Positions 54,819-64,000 of a stretch of 64,000 nucleotides of DNA are shown in pieces. Location: positions 972,501-1,036,500 of the forward strand of contig JAACMV010000014.1 of assembly GCA_010909725.1 (NCBI GenBank). Reading direction: 5' to 3'. The notes below the pieces were generated by a model. That model made no database searches. It had not been told where the DNA came from and worked only from the letters and a program-made list of their open reading frames with translations. Origin of the DNA: Picochlorum sp. 'celeri' (taxonomy: Eukaryota; Chlorophyta; Trebouxiophyceae). The stretch's first letter is position 1, and each line of letters starts with the position of its first letter. The translations under genes were made by a program, and so were the position numbers.

Positions 54819-55872
54819 ATGCGAAGCATATACGGGAGCCTACAGCGCTCATGTAGGATTCTATCGACAAGAGTATTTGTGCAGCAAGCTCTCATTGAAG
54901 AAAACGCCGCATCATCGTCATGGGTGGTGGTTCAAGACCACTCGATGGCCACGCAGAATAGGACACAAACTCGCATATTTCCAGCACTTGCATCAAATCA
55001 TAGGTCATTTGCATCTTCATCAGACGATGTAAAGGACAAGGAAGCTTTTCGAGAGTCAGCTGAGCGACTTGGAGACTCAATCATGGCAGGGCACATATCT
55101 AGACACATTCTTGGGTCTGATACGACACGGTCGATTAAAGAATGGGACATAACTGTGAAAGATGGTAGATCTCCATTATGGAGATGGATAGAGGACACGC
55201 TGATATCGTCGTGGCAGAATATGATTGCATCATTCATCACCAGCAGGATTGAGACGAGTTTTGATCTCTCAGAATGGTTGGAGGCATCCAAGGATGCTTT
55301 CTGGGCTGTTCATATGTTTGGTAGTACAGAGGAATATCATTTACTAAAGCCTATGATGTCTGATGCGTTGTATCTTGCGTCAAAGAGAATATTTGAGAAT
55401 TTCAAGAGTCGAAAAATGCAATATGCTCCGAGGGAACCAGATGGTGACATTGATGCTCGGATATGCGGCATTCAATTTATCAAACGCGATGAAATGCTCA
55501 CGTACGTGTTATATATAAATGTATATCAAGGAATGATGTATGATGTCGGCAGAGAAAAGACAAGGATGCTGTGTACATGTTCTCACTTCTGTGTATATAA
55601 ATATGTTTGTGAGTGCAGAATGATGACGGATGAGTCATCACCACTGGCTGACTCTGAACCTCCCGATTCTGAGATTTCTGGGACATGGATGGTGATATCT
55701 GTAGAATTCAAAGCGTCGTGTACCGTGGACATTCTGGATGAGACGACCAAAGAATTGGTCTCAAATATTGTGGATGCCTCTCCAAAGATATACAAGTTTT
55801 GCACTGGGCCCTTGCCCAATGCCCTTCCAAGGACATATCTGCAGAGTCCTTGGAAACTGCTGTCATACGTGT

Positions 55873-55874
<2 letters not shown>
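54819..55874 (+). CDS. Tim44-like domain protein, probably mitochondrial
   Basis: Exons 54819-55501 and 55619-55874 give 312 residues after removal of a 117 bp intron (donor GTACGT, acceptor GTGCAG). The intron is a multiple of three but its translation (YVLYINVYQGM) looks non-coding. The N-terminus (SIYGSLQRSCRILSTRVF) is a mitochondrial-type presequence. A Tim44/mL45-like domain follows: WLEASKDAFWAVHMFG, EEYHLLKPMMSDALYLASKRIF, DARICGIQFIKRDE, then GTWMVISVEFKASC and a C-terminal SPWKLLSYV. Such domains occur in the import motor subunit Tim44 and in membrane-anchoring ribosome receptors (Mba1, mL45). The short N-terminal part suggests the latter type or a lineage-specific relative. Confidence 0.7.
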
Positions 55875-55911
<37 letters not shown>

Positions 55912-55912
55912 G
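55872..55912 (+). repeat. (CAT)n microsatellite
   Basis: About thirteen CAT triplets follow directly after the stop codon of the Tim44-like gene, within its 3' UTR. Length is likely to vary. Confidence 0.9.
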
Positions 55913-56088
55913 CAGGAATGCATATATACATACCTACTACTAGGTATCTGAGGAGAATTTCCAATCTGCATATGCAGGAATGCATTCTTATTTAAGGATT
56001 TGTTTCGATACCGCCCATGCGCAATAAACGCATGAAATCACCATGAGAAATATACTTTAGTGTAATATATCCAGTTAATTGAATCAAA

Positions 56089-57641
56089 ATGGGACTCGTC
56101 AGGTGTGTACGAGGGCAGTTGAGCAGGGTTCAGAATCCAGGCGTTCTGACCGAATTGAAGAATTCGCTCGGTAGAACATTTGCGAGTGCTGCTGACCCAG
56201 TACAAGGTATGTGTCGTTATTTTTCATGGTACATTGGGCATTGTATCCATTGTGCGATGGCTATTCTTGTTTATTTGAACTCTACTACAGTAGGGAGACG
56301 AACGACCTTGTTTGTACCTTGGAATGGAGATTCGCAATAACAAATATGTTCAAAATTTATACAGTGGTTGATTCCGAGGAGAAGATGGGCAGTCTCGAAG
56401 AGTTGATCGAGAAGAAGGGGATTCAGCTTCGAGGTGCTCCAATGTACTTGGATATGCAGTCGACGACCCCTATGGATCCCCGGGTGCTGGATGCAATGCT
56501 TCCTCTAATGACAGATCAGTATGGAAACCCTCACTCGCGGACGCACTTGTTCGGCTGGGAGGCAGAAGAGGCTGTGGAGGAGGCACGAGAGGATGTTGCT
56601 CACTTGATTGGAGCAAATGCAAAGGAGATCATCTTTACATCCGGGGCAACAGAGTCAAATAATCTGGCAATCAAAGGAGTTGCTGGGTTTTACAAGGAGA
56701 AGAAAAATCACATTATTACGACGCAGACGGATCATAAATGTGTGCTGGATTCATGTCGTGTGTTGCAGCAGAAGGGCTTTGATGTGACATATTTGCCAGT
56801 ACAGTCCAACGGTTTGATTGATCTGAATCAGCTAAAGGAAGAAATACGTCCTGAGACGGCGTTAGTTTCTGTCATGGCTGTGAACAATGAGATTGGTGTG
56901 GTGCAGCCTTTGAAGGAGATTGGTCAGTTGTGTCGCGAGAACAAGGTGTTCTTCCACACAGATGCTGCACAGGCTGTTGGAAAAGTTCCCATTGATGTGA
57001 ATGAAATGAATATTGACTTGATGTCTATATCTGGGCATAAATTGTACGGTCCAAAGGGTATTGGAGCAATTTATGTGAGAAGGAGGCCAAGAGTGAGGCT
57101 GGAGGCCCAAATTAATGGAGGGGGACAGGAGCGTGGTTTGAGATCCGGGACTGTGCCTTCATTTCTGGCCGTTGGGTTGGGAAAAGCATGTGAAGTCGCA
57201 GCGAAGGAGATGGAGAATGATACGAGGCATATTGAGCGATTGGCACGCAAATTATATGATGGTGTGACAGCCAAGTTGGATGGTGTGGTGCTCAATGGTG
57301 ACCCTGAGCATCGATATTGGGGAAATGTGAACCTGAGCTTTGCGTATGTCGAAGGAGAGAGTCTTTTGATGGGACTGAAGGACTTAGCTGTGAGCTCAGG
57401 ATCAGCATGCACATCTGCATCTTTGGAGCCATCATATGTGCTTCGAGCTTTGGGAGTAGACGAGGAGATGGCACACACCTCGATCAGGTTTGGTATTGGA
57501 CGATTTACGACTGATGAAGAGGTTGAAAGGGCGGTAGATATGACCGTGAATCATGTGAACAAATTGAGGGAGATGTCTCCCCTCTGGGAAATGGTTCAAG
57601 AGGGCATTGACCTGAAAACAATTCAATGGTCTCAGCATTAG
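56089..57641 (+). CDS. NFS1: Mitochondrial cysteine desulfurase NFS1
   Basis: Exons 56089-56206 and 56365-57641 (158 bp intron, donor GTATGT) give 464 residues. Exon 1 is a mitochondrial presequence ([15 protein letters not shown]). The enzyme has [41 protein letters not shown] and the PLP lysine in [15 protein letters not shown]. The [13 protein letters not shown] motif and the active-site loop [21 protein letters not shown] with the catalytic Cys are intact. The C-terminal [20 protein letters not shown], which contacts frataxin and ISCU in eukaryotes, is present. It releases sulfur from cysteine for iron-sulfur clusters and tRNA thiolation. The plastid-type (SufS) differs, so this is the mitochondrial form. 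Confidence 0.96.
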
Positions 57642-57738
57642 ACACATTACACAGATTGAATCTTGTGTAGCATTTTTTTTAAATTTGATACAAGTACTAC
57701 ATGTAAATTTTGTACACTCGATGGACGCTGCTGCATCC

Positions 57739-60700
57739 CTAAAATCCATCTGATCTCAGCAATTGGTGCATGGCATCAATGAGCTTTGATTGGGACATAT
57801 CAGTCTGAGGATCCTCGATTTTCCGGGCCAGCAATCGGGCAAGTTCTGCCCGTAACTCTCTAACAAGTACTCCAATACGCGCTGGAGCTTTGAATGATGC
57901 CCAATCATCCACGAGAATCATCCCCTTTTCATGTTGCACGGTGATGTGGCCTCCAAAGAGCAGGACAGCATACACTGGAACCATGGAGCACTCTCTGATG
58001 AAGATTTTCGATGTTTCCATGATGTCCGAATATACAAGCCAGCCAGATTCAAACTTCCCTGCGGAGAAGTTCACGGAGGATGGATGAATGAACACACGGC
58101 CCTTTTCTCGGTCAAAGAGTTTCACTCTTGCTCCAGATCCTTCTGTCTCTATTGCGCCACCTTGAATCTTCTGGAATTGCGCTGCAGGGTTCTGCACTCG
58201 CAGTAGCTGAGGATAGAAGCCGGATGAGAGGGCGGCTTTCACAACGCGACCATGACCAGCGTATTCATCAACTCCCCCATACTCTGAAAATGTTGTCGTC
58301 ACATCGTTGCTTTTTGTGAGGCCTGGAGGAGTGTAATCTGCCCTGCATGCAATCGAGGGATATGAATGAGGAACGAAACCGAGCTCTACTAGAATTTCTG
58401 CGTATTGCCGCCTTCCAGAATGGATCGACTCCATTGCTTGATCTGATATAAACTTTTCTGCCGAATACATTGAAGCAGATTTTCTGCCAGAGGTGGCCAG
58501 AACGTGCCTCCATCCATTGTATGCCCCAATTATGGCAATATGATCCGATTTGGATGACACATTCGGTCCCAGAATACTCTGCTTCGCCTGCAAAGCCTCC
58601 TCTCTCTTGTCAGGGGTGGACCAGAACACAGGTTTTCCAAAGGCCTGGGCTGCAACGATGGTCAGGACTGGGTCGAGACATCGAAGTATGGCTCCATAAA
58701 TTAGCATTTTACCTAGCTTTGGATCACATGGCATTCTAGTGAGATGCTTACCAAGGGGCGTCAAAGACTGGGTCGTGGCATCAAGGGCACCCATGCGTTC
58801 CAGAGATGTCACAGCCTGCTGCAATCCATCCGTTGGTGGTGGCGTCAGCATTTGATGCAACGTCTCAAAAATATCTCCCGAAGTGATGGCTTTTGTATCC
58901 ATCACCAGAGCATGCAAAGAGGATCTAGAAATCTCTGGCAATGTATTCTTCTCCATCTTTGACCAATTCTTCTTGCTGAAAAGCCGATAGCATACACCAG
59001 GCTGAACTCTACCAGCTCGTCCTCGTCGCTGCTGACAGGAAGCCTGTGATACAAATACCTCCTGTAGACGAGATATTCCTTTCACCGGATCGAACCTAAC
59101 CTCATTTGCTTTGCCAGAGTCAATAACGCAGGTGACATCATCAATTGTGATGGATGTTTCAGCCACATTAGTAGCAACAACAACCTTTGTGACTCCGGCA
59201 GGTGGTCTTTCAAATACCTTACTTTGCTGTGATGGAGGAAGACCACCATGCAGCGGAAGAACTCTCAATTGGAACCCATGGCCTGCAATGCTGCTGGATG
59301 TTTGCAGCCCCTTGACCAATCTATTAATCAATGCAGCCCCAGGAACAAATATTAAAATTGCACCCAGAGAGTTTCCACCCTTATTTTTAATATTCTCACG
59401 AATAATGTGAGCAACCAATATTTCTATTAACTCTGTGTTGATGACTGTTTCATCCACAAGGGACAATGACTTTATTGTGTTTGGTGAGTACTCTGAGTTT
59501 TCATGTGCACCATCTATATCAATCGATTTCGCATCCTTTCTCGCCCATTTGGATGACTTACCGACTTCGTAGCCCGTACGCTCAAATATATCATCCAAGA
59601 AGAAATCTTGCACAGGATGGGTGAAGCCTGGAATGGATATAATGGGTGCCGAGGAATCAACACTTTTAAAGTACCCAGCAAATAGTTCTGCTTCGGCAGT
59701 TGCAGACATGAGAATCACCTTCAAATTCCTACTTTTTTTCTTGGAGCGGAGCAAATCACGCAGAAGAAAAAGCAGCAAATCTGATTCAATTGTCCTTTCA
59801 TGCACCTCATCCAAAACAATGTGTGTGACAGACTCCAGTTCTGGATCAGCCAGCAACCTTCGTAGCATCACACCAGTGGTGCAAAATAGCAATCTCGTCT
59901 GTTTTGATACTTTTGAATCTAGTCTAACACTATACCCTACACTGGAACCGACCTTTTGCTCACCTCTTTCTTGAGAGACACGAGATGCCAGCCCAATGGC
60001 AGATATTCTGCGGGGCTGTGTACAGATGATATTGCAAGACCCTCCCTTTTCTTTTGCAATCTCATTCTCCAATATGAATTGAGGAATTTGCGTCGATTTT
60101 CCGCAACCAGTCGATCCCATGATGATGGTGGCCTCGTTCCTTTCAATAGAATCAAGAACTGATTGACGCTTGGATGCAGCAGGTAGACGTTCTCTCACCT
60201 CCTTCATTTTCGCATGGCGTGGATTCGTGTTAAGTTCTTCTTGCCATTTTAATAACCTCTTACTTTCATGTACTACTTCATCTCGTGTAAGAGCGAGAGT
60301 TCTCTTTCTGGCGGATTTAAGATGTTTATGATTACCATCCTGGTTCTGTCTGCTGGCATTGCCTTCTGCGAGACCAGAGACAATTCTAGGCGCCTCTGCA
60401 CCACCGCTCCTACTTTCTGATATGAAAGATGCGATCACTTCTGGTAGATGCTCAGATATATGGGAGACTACTTCGTACATGACAGGTTGACCCACGAGCT
60501 CAGCCATGTGTGATGCAGCCATCTTTGTTACTTTCTGAATGCACGGCCCTGGAAGGCTCGGACAACAGACTGATACTATGGGAGAAACGTGAGGATATAT
60601 CTCAGCATCACCCAAAGATGATGCATTTGAAAGGTAAAATCGCACATCAACATCCACACCTTCCATACCAACATCCAGAGCACACATGCTTGACACTTGT

Positions 60701-62150
60701 TCCAGGATGTCCTGATTGAGGGGAACCTGGATGGATACCTGGATCTCTTGGTGTCCATTCATCTTCAATAGATCTCCATAAATAGCGTCCAAAGCAACCT
60801 TTTCTTCCTCTAGTTCATCGTTTACTGCAGCAGTTTCAGAGTTGAGATATGCATCTTCTGACCCAAATGAACCCTCCTTGCACATGCTCAAAAACAATGA
60901 AACAATAGCACGTCTCACATCTCCTCGATTTTTCTCTAAAGCATCCATGGCTTGATGCGCCTCGTAACCACAGTGAACAAGCTCCTGCAACGATGGATCC
61001 ACAATCTCTGCATCATCTTCCCGTTCCACCGATCTAATCACCGTCACAGGCTTGCCGGCAGCCCCTGACGCGAATTCAGAAGGTAATCGATCCTCTGGGA
61101 TATGCAGACAGAGCCAATCCAATGCAGATGAGAGCGAGTCACAATAGCATGCTGCCTGCTCAGCATCCTGCTCAGCAAACCCCAAACTCCCCAACTCAAA
61201 TATCAAATCATCCATACGCTCAGAACCATTCGTTTCTTCTTGACGAATGGGCATATCTCCATTAGATGCTCTCACATCCCGCAAAACCTCCTCCACCATA
61301 TCCCGGTGGCCTTGTGTCATGATAACTGTTGATGGCCCCTGCTTCTTCAATGCCCTCGCCTTCCTTTCCCTCTCCTTCCTCCGCCTCTCTTCATCCCTCT
61401 GCTTTCTTTCCTCCTTTTTCACCTTCTTCTCTTCTAAAGACTTCCATAGTCCCACATAGGGCGGAGGCAACGTCCTCTCGAGTGCCCTATTCCCAGCAAT
61501 CTCATGAAGAGCAAGCACAGCAGCCTTTTGCTGCGCCTCATTCTCCGACGCACACGCCTCTTTCGAATCCAAAAAGAGCACAATATCCTCTTCAGATTTC
61601 TTTGGATGAGGAAGAACAACCTATACACACATACACACCTGTTCAACACACCCAGCCTCTCTCCCCCATACCCCAAGCACACACATACCTTGCACCGCCA
61701 CAGAGACTTTTCCTCATCATATATCCCTTTGTACCGAGTCTTGGGCATCTTATCTCTCTGTCTCATCTCCTGGAGAATCAATTTCGGACTCTTATAATCA
61801 TATGCTCCGCTTTTGCTCCCCACATCCATGATTCGAAAGGACGATTCCTTTGCCGACCCATTCGCATCTTTCCCATCCAAAGACCCTTTCGATTGTAATA
61901 TAGATGCATTTGATACCCTCTCAGATGCCCCATTGTCCGTAGAATTCAAAGACTCGATCACATCTGCATGTTGCCGTTTTACATGGTCGTTGAGTCTCCC
62001 AATTTGCTTGAAAATTCGATCGCAATGGGGGCATTTCTGCTCTTGATTTCTTTTATCGATAACAGATGGGCCTTTGCTCCCTCCACCTCCACCAGAAGTG
62101 AATACTTTGGCAGCTTTTCTCTTTTCGTCACGATTCTTCACCTTTCCCAT
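57739..62150 (-). CDS. DHX57-like DExH-box RNA helicase with C2H2, UBA and RWD domains
   Basis: Exons 62150-61689 and 61620-57739 (68 bp intron, donor GTATGT) give 1,447 residues. Order: basic start MGKVKNRDEKRKAAK; C2H2 finger with C40, C43, H56 and H61; a segment SPKLILQEMRQRDKMPKTRY; then after the splice VVLPHPKKSEEDIVLFLDSKE; UBA (~285-325, LGSLGFAEQDAEQAACYC); RWD (~420-560); Walker A GSTGCGKSTQ near 657; DEVH near 757; SAT as MSATAEAELF; motif V/VI TNVAETSITIDDV and QRRGRAGRVQPG. HA2 and OB-fold domains follow. This matches the DHX57/DHX36-related group, which remodels RNA and ribonucleoproteins. Animal DHX57 has a CCCH rather than C2H2 finger. Confidence 0.92.
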
Positions 62151-62271
62151 TTGACACCCAACAACCACACACAATTGCCAATCATTGGCATCTATCGCAT
62201 CTAGTATGTATTTATTACATAAAATTATGGACTAGGGCGAGTGGTGAGATTGTTCTAGTGCCATTTCTGGA

Positions 62272-64000
62272 TCAATCGGTGAGCAGTGCCATTCGATCTC
62301 GAGGCAGGTCGATGAGGAATCGATACCGGATCAGAATGTCGTTGCAAAGGACGCCACCAGTGTAATGCGACAGTTCAACGCCTCCAGATGTGCCATCTGC
62401 TGCCACAAGGCAGTCTACATTCTCGATGGGGTGATCGCCAATTTTGATGACGTCCAGTTTGACAGAGGAGAGTTTGATGTTTGAGCCAGACGATCCTCCA
62501 ACTCCCCTCACTGTACGAGTACCTTTTGAACGGCCTTGGTCAGAGAGAAGATCCAGATGAGATGCAGTTAATCCATTCATCATGAGTTGCATGCCTCCCG
62601 CTCCCGAGTCTACCATGAAGAGAATTTCCTGTGATGTGGTGCCATGTGTGCATTGCACCCCAAGGTGAGGCAAGGAGGATACCCATCGCACATTCATCCA
62701 TTTCGTCGGATCATCTATTTCTATCTCTTCTCTTGGATCGTACATATCTATTTCAATCTCCTGACAGCCTTTCCTCTTGTTTGTACGAGACTCCAATGTA
62801 GAAAAGGCCATGGCTGCGGCAGGGCTGGAGACATATGTCTCATTGTCAGATGAGACTGGTGGTTCCGCTTGTACCACCTGAGGAATGTCAAAGACTGCTC
62901 GACTCATAATGTCACAACCGATGATGCCGACGATGGGACCTGGTCCCCCTCGAACCAGGCCACTGCAGTCCATTTCCATCATGAGCATGTTGCTCACCCG
63001 GAGAGGACCTAATTCCATGGACTTGCATTCTCTGAATGTTCCGTCCAAATCACCTGCCATACCCTTTACTTTAAAAGATCCAAATGTTTCTAAATCAAAG
63101 GATGCTGCTGCATTGCTATCAATCACAGAGCCACTTGCGCCCGTGTCAAACAACCAGTACCCAGAATCCTTCCCATCAATCATTGCCTTGACCAAAATAT
63201 GACCGCTATTCGTCACCCATGCTGGTAGCTTGTATTTTTTATCACTATATTCTGTATCTAATGCCATTGGAACTGGCTCAGGCATGGTAAAATCCTGCCA
63301 TGATGAACTGATTCTTCTCTGAATGCTGTCTACATTGAGCAGATTTGTGCCACTCATGGTGTCATACTGAATCCTCTCTGGATACCTCATCACGTCATGC
63401 ATATCCACGTGTGAATCTATAGTCCACGATTTCCAATCCAAAAATTGCAGTACCTCGGAGTCACTCCGCAAATCAAAGTCAATATTCACAACCTGGAGCG
63501 TATCCTCGTCGACAGTCAACATGCCATTCACCCTCCCATCCTCCAATCGAATACGAATACAAATGGACCCATCATCCCCAGATTTTGAAATTAAATCGAT
63601 ACTCAGCGCTTGACGCAATGCCGGAGATGACCAGACGCCACTACGAACCCAATTCACCAGTACCGTCAACTCATGGTCATCCAACTCCAAACTCTGTGTC
63701 AACCCAGTGTGGTCTCCGCTCCAAGAACGAGATCCAGACGTGCCATCAAACCCACTAATAGTAGTAAACTTGACCGTCTTCACCTCCTCGCGAAATGCGC
63801 CATTCCATGCCACAGAAAAACGCCATGTCGACTCCAACCCAAGCTGCACTCCGGTCCCAGAAAACACAGTCACCTGATCTCCCACACAGGCACCATGCTC
63901 CCTATGAATACCCTCAACAATATCATATACATCATCAGGACATTTTGATGGACCATATACCGTCCCTTTCCCAGCCAAAGGAACCACCAAAGCCACATGT
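62272..64000 (-). CDS. Two-domain retropepsin-like aspartic protease, partial (5' part beyond right edge)
   Basis: An open frame of at least 574 codons runs off the right edge with no start codon inside the window. The first ~250 residues are beta-rich with GLESTWRFSVAWNGAF and a LolA-like or ABC-type pattern that I cannot name. Two retropepsin-type motifs follow: YWLFDTGASGSVIDS with a later GIIGCDIMSRAVFDI, and LFMVDSGAGGMQLMM with GGVLCNDILIRYRFLID. Each therefore has the D[TS]GA active site and the hydrophobic-G-x-D-I flap partner. The two halves may act as one pseudo-dimeric enzyme, or each may pair with its like. No retroelement context exists around it, so this is a host gene. Substrate unknown. 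Confidence 0.75.
   Translation of the reverse strand, partial: HVALVVPLAGKGTVYGPSKCPDDVYDIVEGIHREHGACVGDQVTVFSGTGVQLGLESTWRFSVAWNGAFREEVKTVKFTTISGFDGTSGSRSWSGDHTGLTQSLELDDHELTVLVNWVRSGVWSSPALRQALSIDLISKSGDDGSICIRIRLEDGRVNGMLTVDEDTLQVVNIDFDLRSDSEVLQFLDWKSWTIDSHVDMHDVMRYPERIQYDTMSGTNLLNVDSIQRRISSSWQDFTMPEPVPMALDTEYSDKKYKLPAWVTNSGHILVKAMIDGKDSGYWLFDTGASGSVIDSNAAASFDLETFGSFKVKGMAGDLDGTFRECKSMELGPLRVSNMLMMEMDCSGLVRGGPGPIVGIIGCDIMSRAVFDIPQVVQAEPPVSSDNETYVSSPAAAMAFSTLESRTNKRKGCQEIEIDMYDPREEIEIDDPTKWMNVRWVSSLPHLGVQCTHGTTSQEILFMVDSGAGGMQLMMNGLTASHLDLLSDQGRSKGTRTVRGVGGSSGSNIKLSSVKLDVIKIGDHPIENVDCLVAADGTSGGVELSHYTGGVLCNDILIRYRFLIDLPRDRMALLTD

Overview
The window is nuclear DNA of a photosynthetic eukaryote, most likely a unicellular alga. 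The evidence is spliceosomal introns in about half of the genes, plastid-type genes (a Tat-targeted HCF136/Ycf48 photosystem II assembly factor, hydroxymethylbilane synthase, a plant-type C-5 sterol desaturase, a plastid-looking glycine-rich membrane protein) and purely eukaryotic housekeeping genes. Genes are dense and intron-poor. Introns are mostly 65-220 bp, very often with GTACGT or GTGCGT-like donors, and commonly fall just after the start codon. I cannot name the lineage from sequence alone; a red alga or an intron-poor green lineage would both fit.

Layout. 1-1675: two minus-strand genes for secreted redox-type surface proteins (DM13, cut by the left edge, and DOMON). 2043-9345: one very large USP9X/USP34-type ubiquitin protease in four exons. 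9346-13409: 4 kb without a supportable gene, containing two inverted copies of a ~160 bp repeat. 13410-18928: a secreted fibronectin-III array protein with eight near-identical 318 bp repeats and a cystine-knot-like tail. 18929-21268: sparse, but with a previously hidden 59-residue secreted cysteine-rich peptide gene. 21269-49478: a compact run of housekeeping and organelle genes: C-5 sterol desaturase, CRAL-TRIO, TSR2, TTC4/CNS1, Nudix, HMBS, DPH7, plastid glycine-rich protein, LYAR-type zinc finger, p23, lipoate ligase, PABP, SEC63, prefoldin 6, GH92 mannosidase, PEN-2, HCF136, NIP7 (with a probable box C/D snoRNA in its intron), a SAP-plus-membrane protein, patatin and a GNAT acetyltransferase. 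49561-54033: a hypothetical protein, a recent tandem duplication of a secreted six-cysteine protein, and a truncated S41-type peptidase-like gene whose 3' end was partly copied with the duplication. 54819-64000: Tim44-like protein, mitochondrial cysteine desulfurase NFS1, a DHX57-like helicase and a two-domain retropepsin-like aspartic protease cut by the right edge.

The genes do not form operons. Two themes stand out. Ribosome biogenesis and translation are strongly represented: TSR2, NIP7 plus snoRNA, DPH7, LYAR-like, PABP and the DExH helicase. So are secreted or surface proteins with disulfide-rich or repeated domains: DM13, DOMON, the FN3 array, the small cysteine-rich peptide and the six-cysteine pair. 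Several convergent gene pairs have stop codons only 1-46 bp apart, so their 3' UTRs must overlap.

All exon structures were inferred by eye from GT/AG sites and frame; every multi-exon total given is a multiple of three. No database or structure search was run.
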